Notes: generated from the sequence alone by a model not told the origin. A stretch of 64,000 bases of DNA from CAZWRV01 sp964636325 (GCA_964636325.1 CAZWRV010000017.1:1-64000); one strand, 5' to 3'. Numbered from the stretch's first letter, positions 28,129 through 37,915 are shown. Program-made: numbers and translations.

Positions 28129-28300
28129 CTCCATCGAGTATTTGATCGGCATAACTGCGGAAATTCATTGATTCACGTAGATCATAATAAGCCATCCATG
28201 CCCATCCCGGAATGCATGCTTCTGCATAAAACATATCCATTCCTGCTTATTTCGCGGAAATTATCCTTGAAAGAGCGCCGGGAATGCCGTAGCTTGAATC

Positions 28301-29185
28301 ATGGGAAAGGACACTGACATCCGGCATTTCGACCATTCCATCAATTCGGTTATGAGGAAGATGGGCGGCTCGCTCGGCGCATATGCTCCGGCGCGCGCAT
28401 TGGGGTTCGAATGCATTTCCGCGTTGAGCGGATTCGAAGCCGAAGTCTTTCATTTCAGGCATCGCATCAAGGACTCCTGGGCTATTGTCGCCACGGTCTC
28501 CGGCGAAGGGAACGTGAAATGCCCGGGCCTGGCAATTTCTGCGAAGCCGGGCTCGGTCTACATAGTTCCGCCTGGAATTCCATTTGAAGAAAAGAACACT
28601 GGGGGTTGCGCTTGGGGCTTCGCCTGCCTCCTTCTGCGGCTGAAGGAGGGGGCGAGAGCGATGCCTTTCAGCAAAAAAAAGGCGTTCTGCGTCGACGGAG
28701 GCTACGAACTTGTGGGCAAGATGAAGGAAGTTGCGAAATGCCTTCATTTCCGCATACCAGGCTTCGAGATGCGCGCGCTCGGAGAGACTTTGGCGGCCAT
28801 AGGCATTCTAAAGGGTCTGACCAGCGGTGCTTCTTCCGGAGGCATGTCTGAAACTGCAGCTAAGGCTGTCGCGGCGATACGTCAAGGCCTTAAATCGCCG
28901 CTCGACGTTCCGAGGCTGGCGGCCAGATGCGGGGTCAGCGTGTCGTCGCTGGCGCACCAGTTCAAGAAGGAGATCGGATGCAGCCCGATGCGGTTCCAGA
29001 GGAAGGAGAGGATAATCGCAGCGAAGGAACTTTTTCTTGCCGGATGCAACATCGGAGAGGCGGCTTCCAGGCTTGGATTCAAGACACCGTTCCATCTGTC
29101 GAGGCTGTTCAAGCAGGCCGAGGGGATAACTCCGATGGAGTTCAGGAAGATGGCGAGGTTCAGGAATCGAGGAGGATGCAGCTAA
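28301..29185 (+). CDS. AraC-family transcriptional regulator
   Basis: The 294-aa protein has a cupin-like sensory N-terminus (residues ~30-110, with KPGSVYIVPPGIPFEE) and a C-terminal double helix-turn-helix (residues ~195-285). The latter includes VPRLAARCGVSVSSLAHQFKKE and EAASRLGFKTPFHLSRLFKQ plus the closing GITPMEFRK signature. It is transcribed away from the glycosidase operon, the usual position for its regulator. No strong ribosome-binding site precedes the ATG at 28301; a second ATG at 28352 is possible. Confidence 0.9.
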   Translation: MGKDTDIRHFDHSINSVMRKMGGSLGAYAPARALGFECISALSGFEAEVFHFRHRIKDSWAIVATVSGEGNVKCPGLAISAKPGSVYIVPPGIPFEEKNTGGCAWGFACLLLRLKEGARAMPFSKKKAFCVDGGYELVGKMKEVAKCLHFRIPGFEMRALGETLAAIGILKGLTSGASSGGMSETAAKAVAAIRQGLKSPLDVPRLAARCGVSVSSLAHQFKKEIGCSPMRFQRKERIIAAKELFLAGCNIGEAASRLGFKTPFHLSRLFKQAEGITPMEFRKMARFRNRGGCS

Positions 29186-29218
29186 ATATTAGATGGACAA
29201 GACTGGAAATCTGAATTT

Positions 29219-30052
29219 TCAGGTGAACTTGACGAGGACTATTTCGGGGTCGCAGAATATGCGGAGCGGGATCCAGTTTGTGCCGACGCCGCTGGTGACG
29301 ATCATCCGCGTCATATGGCGTTCGTTCTTGAAGAGGCCGTATTCGAACTTCTTCCAATATCTTGAGGAGGTCCGAATGGCTCCGAAGAGCGGCATTCTTA
29401 TCTGGCCGGCATGAGTATGGCCGGAAAGGACAAGGTCGGTCCGCTCCAGGATTTGATCCGAGCCGGGATGTTCGATTACGGTATCGGCCGCATGCGTGAC
29501 AAGGCAATTGAATGTTCCTGTTTTCTTCACCGGGAACCTGGAGACTTCCATTCCCTTCAGGTAGGAGTCTGAACCGAAAAAAGCCAGTCCCGGGAAGATG
29601 ATATGTTCATTTACGAGGAGGGTGAATCCGGAATCGCGGTACTTTTTTTTCCAGAATTCTGTCGACTGCCATGAATGGCGTTTGCGCTCCCAGTTGCCGA
29701 AGACGGAGATTTTGCCGATCCTGGCGTCCAGCGCGGCCATGAATCGTAACGCATCTTCCACGTGGCAGGAGTATGTGGCGATGTCGCCTCCGAAGACGAG
29801 CCAGTCCGGGAAAATCCTGTTGATTGTGGATGCGAGCCCTTCTGTAATCTTGCCGGGGCCTCGCCAGTGAAGGTCGGAGAAGAAGGCGATGCAACGCCCC
29901 CTGAGCGTCTCTCCGCCGGGGAATTCGTGGATCACCACTGCGGGGAGTCCGGACGAGTGCTGGCTGAACCGCCTGCTGCCGTACCCGGAGATTCTTTTCC
30001 AAGGGCTGGTGTCTGCGAAGACGGTCTCCTGATCATTCGTCGGCGAACTCAT
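29219..30052 (-). CDS. Calcineurin-like metallophosphoesterase
   Basis: The 277-aa protein has the metallophosphoesterase blocks in order: SDLHW, VFGGDIA, a GN motif (VFGNWE), VTHAADT, and SGHTHAGQIR near the C-terminus. The His that normally follows GN (GNHD/E) is Trp here, which removes the residue that usually polarises the phosphate, so activity may be altered. No signal peptide or membrane segment is seen. The gene overlaps the end of the long greA by 20 nt. The nearest relatives act on nucleotides, lipid intermediates or phosphodiesters; the substrate is not assignable. Confidence 0.85.
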   Translation of the reverse strand: MSSPTNDQETVFADTSPWKRISGYGSRRFSQHSSGLPAVVIHEFPGGETLRGRCIAFFSDLHWRGPGKITEGLASTINRIFPDWLVFGGDIATYSCHVEDALRFMAALDARIGKISVFGNWERKRHSWQSTEFWKKKYRDSGFTLLVNEHIIFPGLAFFGSDSYLKGMEVSRFPVKKTGTFNCLVTHAADTVIEHPGSDQILERTDLVLSGHTHAGQIRMPLFGAIRTSSRYWKKFEYGLFKNERHMTRMIVTSGVGTNWIPLRIFCDPEIVLVKFT

Positions 30053-32141
30053 GCAGCATCTCGTCGGGGAGCTTTCGTATGTCGGCTATTTTGAGGTTTT
30101 TCCCGTCCGCGGACTGGAACTTCTCCGAGCGCATCTTTCCGATCAGGGTTCTGGCAAGAGCTGAACCGCACGAAAGGATACCCCTGTCCGGATCGCCGTC
30201 CCAGGCGCCCATCAGGTGGTAGGTGGTGGTCGAGCCCGACTCGTCTTCGACGATGACGCTCGTCCCCGGAACGACCCTGTCGCCTGGAACGATGTTCCTG
30301 AAGTCGACTGGGCGGACGGAGAGGAGTTCGTGCTCGAGTTCGGCGCGGCGCCTGTTTAGGAAGCGCTGCCTTTCCTTGGCCGCGGAATATTCGGCGTTCT
30401 CCCTGAGATCCCCGAATCCGCGCGCGTGGGCGATTGCGGAGGTGTTTTCGGGGATATCCTTGTTGATGATGCGGTCCAGCTCCTTCATCTTCATTCTGAA
30501 CGACTTCTGCGAGGTGATAAGCAGTTCGCCCCCCTTGTCGGAGCCCGTCTCGCGCTGCGGCTTGAACTGGGCCGCGACCCCCCTGCCCTTCTCCGACCGC
30601 ATGAATTCCCGGAGTTCGGCGGAGACCCTTGAGAGTTTGACGAGGAGGCTCTTGACCTCGTCCTGCTCGAAGGAGCCGCTTGCGGCGAGGAGGTCCATGA
30701 CGACGACCGGATCGTCCTTGACGCCGTGGAGGATATGCGTTTGGAAATCCTGGTCTGAGGAAAGCATTGCCTTGAGGTCCTTCTTCGAGGATGATGATGA
30801 TGAAGCGGAGGAGTCCAGCGCTCTGATGCAGCTCCTGAAGTCCAGCCGGCGCATCGCCGGAGCGAAGGCCTTTGTCTTCCTGTTCTTCCATATCCAGGCA
30901 AGTGCGTCGGCGGAAAGGAGCGGCGCCGCGGCAATCTCCTTCATCAGGTTTTCAATCCCGCATTCTGCGGCCGCGAGCTGCCAGCATTTCGCAGGAAGAA
31001 AGTTGCAGTACGCCGCCAGGCCCCTTTCGGAAAGCAGAATCCTCGCCACCCTCAAGGCTGACGGGACGAGCTTGAAGTCGATTTTTTCCCAGGCGGTCCT
31101 GGCTGCGGCGGATTTCTCATCGGTGCCGGAGCTCCACAGGGGCAGGCTTCTCAAGCATTCGAATATCCTCAATATCTGCTCGTCGCGCAGCTTTGGCGCC
31201 AGGAGCGCGGCGCATTCAAGAAGCATGAGCGCCTCTGAGGGAGAAGGCTCCTGCGGAAATTTCGACATGACAGTCCGGATGCCGTCCACTTCGACCGGAT
31301 CGTCTACGTCCCTGCATCCCGATGCGGCGGCTGAAAGAATCACGTGAAGTTCCTTGATAGTCCGGGCGGAAGAGGCGGACCTTTGAAGCTCCCGGCCTCC
31401 GGCGGCATCCGAGACGGCCCCGTCCATCCAGGAAGTGAAAGCGTCTGGCTTCATCACGGAGGGCAGGAAGGCCGCCGCCGCCATCTGCTTTATCTCCTCT
31501 TCGGCCGGGGCTACGACGGACAAGGAGGCGACGCGCTCCTTCCAAAGAGGATAGCTCACCCCGGGAGCCACGGCGGGAGATATCGTGTCCATGAGCCCGT
31601 CCGCACGCTTAAAGACTGTCGTCCGACAGGGCAGGTCCTCAACAGGAATCTTCCATTTGGTCTTTGAGCGGACACCTTCCGCGGCGACCTCGCCCGTCAA
31701 CGGATCGATGCCAGCGATGAGGACGAACTCCTTTGCCGCCGCGAAATAGGCGGCCGTTCCAGGATGGACGGCCGAGAGGAGCTTGGCTCTGCGCGCCGCC
31801 TCGGAGATGGGGAGAAGCGAATCCCTTGCCCCGGACGCCTTGACGGCGGCAGCCCTGGGTATTTCCGGATCAAGAAGCGTCTTTAGCGCCTTTTCAAGGA
31901 CGGCCCTTGATATCTGCGATTCCAGCGGGACGGCCATGAGCAGGTCCAACGCGAAGGCCGCCCTTGCCGCGGACATATCGCCGCTCTCCGACCAGCTTTC
32001 CAGAAGGAATGGCACGTGTGAGCGGATCAACTCCAGGTCCTGGCAGTTCTGCGGCAGAGCGCGGAGTATGGACTCGTGGAGGTCGGCCGCGTCCCGATCG
32101 GCGGCCTCGAGAATAATATTTTCAAGTTCCTTGACGCTCAT
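30033..32141 (-). CDS. greA: Long-form transcription elongation factor GreA
   Basis: The 702-aa protein is more than four times the usual 158 aa. The last ~160 residues are GreA: an antiparallel coiled coil with the signature GDLRENAEYSAAKERQ (around residue 570), then the FKBP-like domain with VPGTSVIVEDESGS and LIGKM. GreA rescues backtracked RNA polymerase by stimulating transcript cleavage. The ~540-residue N-terminal extension is helical and Ala/Ser/Leu-rich with no recognised domain. Chlamydial GreA is also about 715 aa, which supports a PVC origin. It follows a lipoprotein gene by 19 bp. Confidence 0.9.
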   Translation of the reverse strand: MSVKELENIILEAADRDAADLHESILRALPQNCQDLELIRSHVPFLLESWSESGDMSAARAAFALDLLMAVPLESQISRAVLEKALKTLLDPEIPRAAAVKASGARDSLLPISEAARRAKLLSAVHPGTAAYFAAAKEFVLIAGIDPLTGEVAAEGVRSKTKWKIPVEDLPCRTTVFKRADGLMDTISPAVAPGVSYPLWKERVASLSVVAPAEEEIKQMAAAAFLPSVMKPDAFTSWMDGAVSDAAGGRELQRSASSARTIKELHVILSAAASGCRDVDDPVEVDGIRTVMSKFPQEPSPSEALMLLECAALLAPKLRDEQILRIFECLRSLPLWSSGTDEKSAAARTAWEKIDFKLVPSALRVARILLSERGLAAYCNFLPAKCWQLAAAECGIENLMKEIAAAPLLSADALAWIWKNRKTKAFAPAMRRLDFRSCIRALDSSASSSSSSKKDLKAMLSSDQDFQTHILHGVKDDPVVVMDLLAASGSFEQDEVKSLLVKLSRVSAELREFMRSEKGRGVAAQFKPQRETGSDKGGELLITSQKSFRMKMKELDRIINKDIPENTSAIAHARGFGDLRENAEYSAAKERQRFLNRRRAELEHELLSVRPVDFRNIVPGDRVVPGTSVIVEDESGSTTTYHLMGAWDGDPDRGILSCGSALARTLIGKMRSEKFQSADGKNLKIADIRKLPDEMLHEFADE

Positions 32142-32160
32142 TAGGGATATAGGGCTGCGT

Positions 32161-32703
32161 TCACTCCCAGTCCAGCTTGTGGTAGAACTTGTAGTTGCGC
32201 TTGGAATGCTCCTTGAGCTCCTCCGCGAAGATGCTGTCGAAGGGGCCTTTTATCCTGGCGATGACCTCCTTCTCCTCGGGACCTCCTCCGCCGATCTCGA
32301 CGGTTATGAGCTTGTCGGGGACGAACTTCTTATAGCATATGCCGTCGACTATCAGAGCCATCTCCTCGTTGGCGAACTGCACGCTGAGCTGGAGCCAGAG
32401 AAGCCGCCCCTTATCGTCGAGGACCAGGTTCAGGTCGTAGAAGCCGGGGTTGTCCTCGCTCGGAACAGGCCTGATCTCCTTGATGCAGTTGGAGTGGAGG
32501 AAGGAGTTGACGTTGATCCAGAGAGGATTGCCCGCGAAGGTGTAAATCTCCCTCTCTATCTTCGTGGCCCGCGGATACTTGACGACCTGGTGGATGGAGA
32601 GGAGGAAGGCGGGCTTGTAGGTGTCGTCCCACCATTCGCATCCGGTGAAGAGGATCATGGCCGCAGATGCGGCCGCGATCAGTGCGCGGGCTCTGAACTT
32701 CAT
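32161..32703 (-). CDS. Small lipoprotein, function unknown
   Basis: The 180-aa protein starts with a basic and hydrophobic leader ending in the lipobox LFTGC (Cys22), so it should be lipid-modified and anchored. The mature part is mixed alpha/beta and has no family I recognise. Its start overlaps the upstream stop by one base (TAATG), so translation is coupled to the sigma-54 response regulator. The position between signalling genes and greA suggests a cell-envelope partner of that operon, but no function is proposed. Confidence 0.8.
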   Translation of the reverse strand: MKFRARALIAAASAAMILFTGCEWWDDTYKPAFLLSIHQVVKYPRATKIEREIYTFAGNPLWINVNSFLHSNCIKEIRPVPSEDNPGFYDLNLVLDDKGRLLWLQLSVQFANEEMALIVDGICYKKFVPDKLITVEIGGGGPEEKEVIARIKGPFDSIFAEELKEHSKRNYKFYHKLDWE

Positions 32704-33890
32704 TAGTCACCTTTCTGCTTGGAGCTGTTTACTACCGCCTCCGGAAGGTCGGATACCTTGATCAGATTGTTCTCGCAGAGAGTGGCCGCCCGCTTGAGGA
32801 CGTTCTCAAGCTCGCGGACGTTTCCAGGCCAGGAGTACTGTTCGAGCATCGCGAGGGCGTCCCTGCTTATGTCCACGATCCTCGAATTCTCCTTCTTGAA
32901 GGCGTCGAGGAAGTAGGATGTGAGCAGCGGGATATCGGAAGGCCTGTCCCTGAGCGGAGGCATCTTTATGGGGATGACGCTCAGCCTGTAGTAGAGATCC
33001 TCCCTGAAAAGCCCGCGGGCCGTCTTCTCCTCGAGGTTCTCGTTGGTCGCCGCGACGATCCTCGAGTCGAACGGGATGTTCTCGGTGCCGCCGACCCGCC
33101 TGATCTCCTTTTCCTGAAGGGCCCTGAGCAGCTTTGACTGCATGGAGACCGGCATTGCCCCAATCTCGTCGAGGAAAATGGTTCCGGTGTCCGCGACCTC
33201 GAAGAGCCCCTTCTTGTTGCCCATGGCGCCGGTGAACGCGCCCTTGACATGGCCGAATAGCTCGGACTCCAGGAGCGCCTCGGGCATGGCCGCGCAGTTC
33301 ACGGTGACGAACGGCCCCCGATGCCTTGGGCTGGAGCCGTGGATGGCCTTGGCCACGAGCTCCTTGCCGGTGCCGCTGTCGCCGAGGATGAGCACCGTGC
33401 TGTTCGTCTTGGAGACCTTCTCTATAAGCCTGTAGATGTGGAGCATGGGCTCGCTCTCGCCGACGATGAGGTTGAAATGCGATCCGGCCGTGAGGCGGGA
33501 GCGGAGCATTTCGTTCTCGGCCAGGGCGTCCTCGTAGGAGAGCGCCCTCTGGACCGTCAGCACGATCTCGTCGAACTTGAACGGCTTTGTGATGTAGTCG
33601 AAGGCGCCGTATTTCATGGCCGTCACGGCGTTGTCCACGTCCGCGTAGGCGGTCATGACGATGACCGCGAGGTGCGACTGGAGCTCCCTGGCCTCCTTGA
33701 GGAGCGTTATCCCGTCGACGTTTGGGAGGCGGACGTCGGTTATCATCAGGTCGAAGACCTCTTCGCGGAGCTTGTTGCGGGCGTCGGCCCCGTCGAAGGA
33801 GGTAGACAGTTCGTAGCCCTCCTTCGCGAGCAGCCGCTTCAGGACTTCTATGATGCTTATCTCGTCGTCTACGATCAGTATCTTGGGCAC
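32703..33890 (-). CDS. NtrC-type sigma-54 response regulator lacking the C-terminal HTH
   Basis: The 395-aa protein has a receiver domain (1-120, phospho-acceptor Asp52 in MITDVRLP, Lys in ITKPF) and a AAA+ domain (Walker A GDSGTGKE, sigma-54 contact loop GAFTGA, GLFREDLYYRLSVIP). It ends at DLPEAVVNSSKQKGD, where NtrC proteins would continue into a Fis-type helix-turn-helix. It can contact sigma-54 but has no obvious DNA anchor. Chlamydial CtcC/AtoC is reported with the same absence. A GTG start with AAGGTGA upstream is used. It follows the kinase gene by 11 bp. Confidence 0.9.
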   Translation of the reverse strand: MPKILIVDDEISIIEVLKRLLAKEGYELSTSFDGADARNKLREEVFDLMITDVRLPNVDGITLLKEARELQSHLAVIVMTAYADVDNAVTAMKYGAFDYITKPFKFDEIVLTVQRALSYEDALAENEMLRSRLTAGSHFNLIVGESEPMLHIYRLIEKVSKTNSTVLILGDSGTGKELVAKAIHGSSPRHRGPFVTVNCAAMPEALLESELFGHVKGAFTGAMGNKKGLFEVADTGTIFLDEIGAMPVSMQSKLLRALQEKEIRRVGGTENIPFDSRIVAATNENLEEKTARGLFREDLYYRLSVIPIKMPPLRDRPSDIPLLTSYFLDAFKKENSRIVDISRDALAMLEQYSWPGNVRELENVLKRAATLCENNLIKVSDLPEAVVNSSKQKGD

Positions 33891-33901
33891 TGGTTCACCT
33901 T

Positions 33902-36900
33902 CTATTTTCTTGACTCCCTTGGGACGGAAAGCTGCATGACCTTGGACATCATCAGCTTCTGATTCCTGGTGATCTGCGGCCTGATCTTGAGCAGCTGTTC
34001 CGTGATTGCGTCATTCTCGTCCTTGGTCCCCCCGCCGGCCAGGGCGGCCATCATGCCCGCCCAGAAGGCGGTGTCGGAAGAGCCCGCAGAGGCGAGCGAC
34101 GCTATGTCGGCGGCCGGATTGGCCGAGAGGAGTATCTTCGCGGCCGCCTTGTCCTGGTCGGTCGCGACGGTTGACGCGTCGAGAGCCCTGGCAAGGTCGG
34201 CTTGGACGGCCTCCTTTTTCAGGCCCGGATCCATGGCGATGGAGAGCCCCGCCTCCATCAGCTTCAGGCGCGGATAAGAGCCGATGGCGCATATCCTGGT
34301 GTCTGCGAGCCTCGCCTGAAGTTCGTCCTGGAGCTGGGGAAGCGTGTTCCGGAGTGAGATGGAAAGTTCGCATGCCCTCCTCCATGCGTCCTCGGTGGCC
34401 AGCCCCATGGAGACCGAATCCAGGACGGCGGCAATCTCTCCGGCGTTGTGGAGGCTGGAGCCCTGAAGCATGTATTTCGCGGCCAGCTCGGAGAATATTC
34501 TTGCGCAGAGATCCTGTGCCTTGAATTTCCTCGCCTTGAACATGTTGACGTTTTCAGGGGATATCCATTTTTCCTCGCCGAGGATCTTGGCCAGGACGCC
34601 CATGAAGTTCACGTCCTCGGAGAACTCCTTCCTTCCGCGGAAGGCCTGGGCGTATTTCTTCGCGAGCTTGGCGATGTCATCGTTGTCCTGTTCCGGGATC
34701 GAGAGGGCCGCGAGGATGTGCAGCAGGGCCAGCCTTAGCTCCGACTCCCTGTTCTTGCCGGCGAAATTGTAGGCGGCTATTGCAGCGGCCGCCTTTTCTG
34801 GAAGGCGCAGGGAGAGGGCGTATTCGCAGGGGTAATACAGATCGTCCGCCTCCTGCGGGGAGTCCTTGAAGGTGCCTGCGGCGGCGAAAAGCCCCGCAAG
34901 GCGGTCCGTCCTGGATGCGGGCGGTCCGAACCTGGCCTGCAGCAAGGAGTCGGCGAAGAGGAGGGAGTTCGTCCAAGGATACAGGGCCTCTATCTTCGAC
35001 GCCGCCTCGTCGAAGCCCATCGCCTTTCCGGACTCCATGATGCTGCGGGCCTCGCCCCAGTTGCCGCTTGAAAGGGAAGACGCCATGAGCATTGACTCGA
35101 CCACCTTGGGATTCTTGGCCAGGCCCGGATTGCTGGAGTCCTTCATGAACTCCCAGTAGACTAGCGACTGCCCCGGCTGCTCCTTCTCCCAGGAGATGAA
35201 AGGGAGCACCATGTCGTTCAGGCTCTTCGAACGCATGGACTCGGAGATCGCGGAGACCGACTGCGCCTGGAGGAAGTCGAGCTTCTCCTTCAGCTGCTCG
35301 TTGACGTCCTTCTGCCCCATGCACCTTGACTTCGCGGACATCACGCTGGACACGGCGGAAGAGAAGTTCTTAGCGTCCATGAACTTCTGGTACCCCTTGA
35401 GGACTTCGGCCGCCTCGACCTGCGGACTGGCCCTCCTCAGATCGGAGCAGAGGCCTTCCAGTTCGAGCCTGTATCTTTCGACGAAGGCGGGATCCCCCGC
35501 CATCAGGATTGAGACCAGGAAATGGGAGGCCTCATAGTCCTTTCCTTCCTGGAGGGACTTGAAGAGGGAGGCCATCTGGTCGGAGCACTCCTTCTGCCTT
35601 GGAGCCGAAGCCAGGTCGGCCCTGACTTCCCGCCAGAGCGCCTTTTCGGCGTCGGAGAAATCGCCAAGCTTGTCGAAGTATGCGTCGAGCTTATCCGCCA
35701 GTCCGTTGAGGAGCAGGAATCCGGCCACGGCCTCCTTCTCCGCCTTCTGGATGGTGATCCCTGACGACTTCTCGCAGATGCCGTCGATCATCGCCAGGAC
35801 GTTCTCATCGGGTATCTGCTTCCACGCCACGCTGCTTACGCCGCCCTTCCCCTTGTCCCCGGCGGACTTCACAAGCTTGATCCACTTCTCGTTTATCTCC
35901 GCAACCTTGTACTGCGGATCGAAGTCCTGCATCGTGAAGGGGAGCGGCTTGTTGACGAACGCGTCGGAATGGGAGCCGAGGAGGAATGAGACATGGAACT
36001 CCTTGGAGCACAGCCTCTTAAGGAGGTCGATCTTGGCGGAGATATCCTTCCTGGCCGACGCCCCCGCCTTGGAGAGCTCTTCGAGGGATGCCTGCAGGAC
36101 GCCGAGATCCCGCTTCTGCCGCGGAAGAACCGCATACTGTGCGAGCGACGCAAAATACAAGTCGACGATCCTGTTTTCCGCAAGGGCCTGCTGGCGCCTT
36201 GCCTTGGACTCCTCCTTGAGCTTCTTCTCCCTGTCGAGCCGTTCCTGCTCCAGCTTAGCGAGCTCCTGCTCATGCTTCCTTTGAGCCTCCGCCTCCAAGT
36301 CGGCTATCAGCCTGGTGACATGGACGGACTTGTCGGTGAGGAAGGAGATGTCCTCCTGCGAGACGGGGAACCCCTGCGCGTCCGACCTCCTCTTGAGGAC
36401 GGATTCGATGCGGGTGTTCAAGGAGCGCAAGGATTCGGCCGAATCCTTGGAATGGTCAGACTTCAGCGTCTCCAGGAGGGAGGCCAGCTCCTTTTGGAAC
36501 TCGGCCTTATCCGGCACCATGTCCTCCGCGCCCTGGACGCCCTTCTTCCTGTCGTTGATAAGCTTCTGGATTTCCGGCGGCGCCGCGGGGCCGTACTTCT
36601 GCTTGAAGGCCTCGAGCTGAGATATCGCGTTCTGATCGGTCATGAAGCGGGATTCGTGCACCAGCTTCCGCATCTCCTCCATCATGTGCTCCTTGGAGGG
36701 GGCGCCGGCGCCGGGCGTGCCGGGCTGCGAGGGCATGACCTGGACCTTGAGGAGGTAGAGGGCAAGCAGGACGAGGAGCATTATTCCGAGGAGGACGGCC
36801 AGCTTCTTCACCGCGCTCCCCTCGTCCGCCCCGAGCTTGTCCGTCGAAATGCTTCCGAGATCCACCTTGGGGATGTTCACTGCGGCCGGCTTGTGCACGA

Positions 36901-37876
36901 CCTTCCTTTCGGAATCATGGACCTTCTCGATGGCCTTCACCACCGACTTCCAGGAATCGTAGCGCTCCTCCGGATTCTTCATCAGAAGCCGTTCGACGAG
37001 CTTTGAGATGGATGGGTTGATCTCCTTGGTGACGTCCGAAAGCGGCCTTGGCGTGTCGTTCAGGTGGCGCCTGAGGACGACGTCGGGGTCGGTGTCGTTG
37101 AAAGGCGGTGCGCCCGAGAGCATGTGGTAGAGGGTCGAGCCGAGAGAATACATGTCCGCGCGGCAGTCAATCCTGTGGATGTCGCCGGCGATTATCTCCG
37201 GGGGCGCGTAGAGAGGCGTGGCCATCAGGCCGTCCCTTGAGGCGGACTCGTCGTGCATCGACTTGGCAAGCCCCAGGTCGGCCAGCTTTACGCCGCCGCT
37301 GCTGTTGAGCATTATGTTCTCGGGCTTGATGTCGCCGTGGCTCAGCTTCTGCTTGTCCCAGGCGTATTCAAGCGCCTGCGCCACCTTGAGCGATATGTTC
37401 AGCGCATCCTTCGGCGCCAGTATCCCGTCGCGCATAATGCGCGTCTCAAGGGTCTCTCCCTCCACCAGCTCCATCGCGAAATAGTATATGCCGTCGGCCG
37501 TGCTGCCCGCGTCGTATACCTGCACGACGTTGGGATGGCTCAGGCCCGCCGCCGCACGCGCCTCCCGGAAGAAGCGTTCGACGAACTCCTTGTCCTTGGA
37601 GAGCTCGTCGGAAAGTATCTTGAGCGCCACGAATCGGTCGAGGTTGAGCTGCTTGGCCTTATAGACGACCCCCATGCCGCCCTGCCCCAGCTTGTTCTCT
37701 ATGAGGAATCCGTTGATGACGACCCCCGGATCTAGCTGCGTGGCCTTGGGGACTATCGTCCTGCCGCACTGCCTGCAGCGCTTTTCGGACGTCGACGGAT
37801 CCACGTCCGCCTCAACCCTGGCCTTGCAGTTGCCGCAGAATATGTTGATCGTCCTCTGATTCTCGTTTCGCGCCAT
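33902..37876 (-). CDS. Giant membrane-anchored Ser/Thr protein kinase
   Basis: The 1324-aa protein begins with a zinc-ribbon-like pair (Cys14/17 and Cys34/37). The Hanks-type kinase domain spans ~55-320: glycine loop GQGGMG (64-69), Lys86, catalytic Asp182 in SHGDIKPENIM (HGD instead of HRD) and Asp200 in a DLG motif (instead of DFG). A single membrane span lies at ~348-370, and ~950 residues follow outside the cytosol or in the envelope, with a coiled coil around residues 540-570 and otherwise helical repeats. The ectodomain has no named family. It shares an operon with the sigma-54 regulator, so it may feed that pathway. Confidence 0.9.
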   Translation of the reverse strand: MARNENQRTINIFCGNCKARVEADVDPSTSEKRCRQCGRTIVPKATQLDPGVVINGFLIENKLGQGGMGVVYKAKQLNLDRFVALKILSDELSKDKEFVERFFREARAAAGLSHPNVVQVYDAGSTADGIYYFAMELVEGETLETRIMRDGILAPKDALNISLKVAQALEYAWDKQKLSHGDIKPENIMLNSSGGVKLADLGLAKSMHDESASRDGLMATPLYAPPEIIAGDIHRIDCRADMYSLGSTLYHMLSGAPPFNDTDPDVVLRRHLNDTPRPLSDVTKEINPSISKLVERLLMKNPEERYDSWKSVVKAIEKVHDSERKVVHKPAAVNIPKVDLGSISTDKLGADEGSAVKKLAVLLGIMLLVLLALYLLKVQVMPSQPGTPGAGAPSKEHMMEEMRKLVHESRFMTDQNAISQLEAFKQKYGPAAPPEIQKLINDRKKGVQGAEDMVPDKAEFQKELASLLETLKSDHSKDSAESLRSLNTRIESVLKRRSDAQGFPVSQEDISFLTDKSVHVTRLIADLEAEAQRKHEQELAKLEQERLDREKKLKEESKARRQQALAENRIVDLYFASLAQYAVLPRQKRDLGVLQASLEELSKAGASARKDISAKIDLLKRLCSKEFHVSFLLGSHSDAFVNKPLPFTMQDFDPQYKVAEINEKWIKLVKSAGDKGKGGVSSVAWKQIPDENVLAMIDGICEKSSGITIQKAEKEAVAGFLLLNGLADKLDAYFDKLGDFSDAEKALWREVRADLASAPRQKECSDQMASLFKSLQEGKDYEASHFLVSILMAGDPAFVERYRLELEGLCSDLRRASPQVEAAEVLKGYQKFMDAKNFSSAVSSVMSAKSRCMGQKDVNEQLKEKLDFLQAQSVSAISESMRSKSLNDMVLPFISWEKEQPGQSLVYWEFMKDSSNPGLAKNPKVVESMLMASSLSSGNWGEARSIMESGKAMGFDEAASKIEALYPWTNSLLFADSLLQARFGPPASRTDRLAGLFAAAGTFKDSPQEADDLYYPCEYALSLRLPEKAAAAIAAYNFAGKNRESELRLALLHILAALSIPEQDNDDIAKLAKKYAQAFRGRKEFSEDVNFMGVLAKILGEEKWISPENVNMFKARKFKAQDLCARIFSELAAKYMLQGSSLHNAGEIAAVLDSVSMGLATEDAWRRACELSISLRNTLPQLQDELQARLADTRICAIGSYPRLKLMEAGLSIAMDPGLKKEAVQADLARALDASTVATDQDKAAAKILLSANPAADIASLASAGSSDTAFWAGMMAALAGGGTKDENDAITEQLLKIRPQITRNQKLMMSKVMQLSVPRESRK

Positions 37877-37915
37877 CTTCCGACCCCTTTAACCGCCACG
37901 GGATTTGGCGTTGGG

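Larger units (their letters stand above)
27996..28300. other. Divergent intergenic region with repeats and hairpins
   Basis: This 305-bp gap separates the glycosidase operon (minus) from the AraC regulator (plus) and should hold both promoters. I find no convincing sigma-70 box. It does hold a 12-nt repeat array (28018-28053) and two GAAT/ATTC hairpins (28060-28078, 28110-28128). The stretch 28140-28300 is AT-richer and is the likely AraC-type control region. No small ORF is convincing. Confidence 0.6.

Noticed and set aside
28247..28747. Minus-strand ORF opposite the AraC gene
   Set aside because: It overlaps a well-supported AraC regulator and has no recognisable domain.
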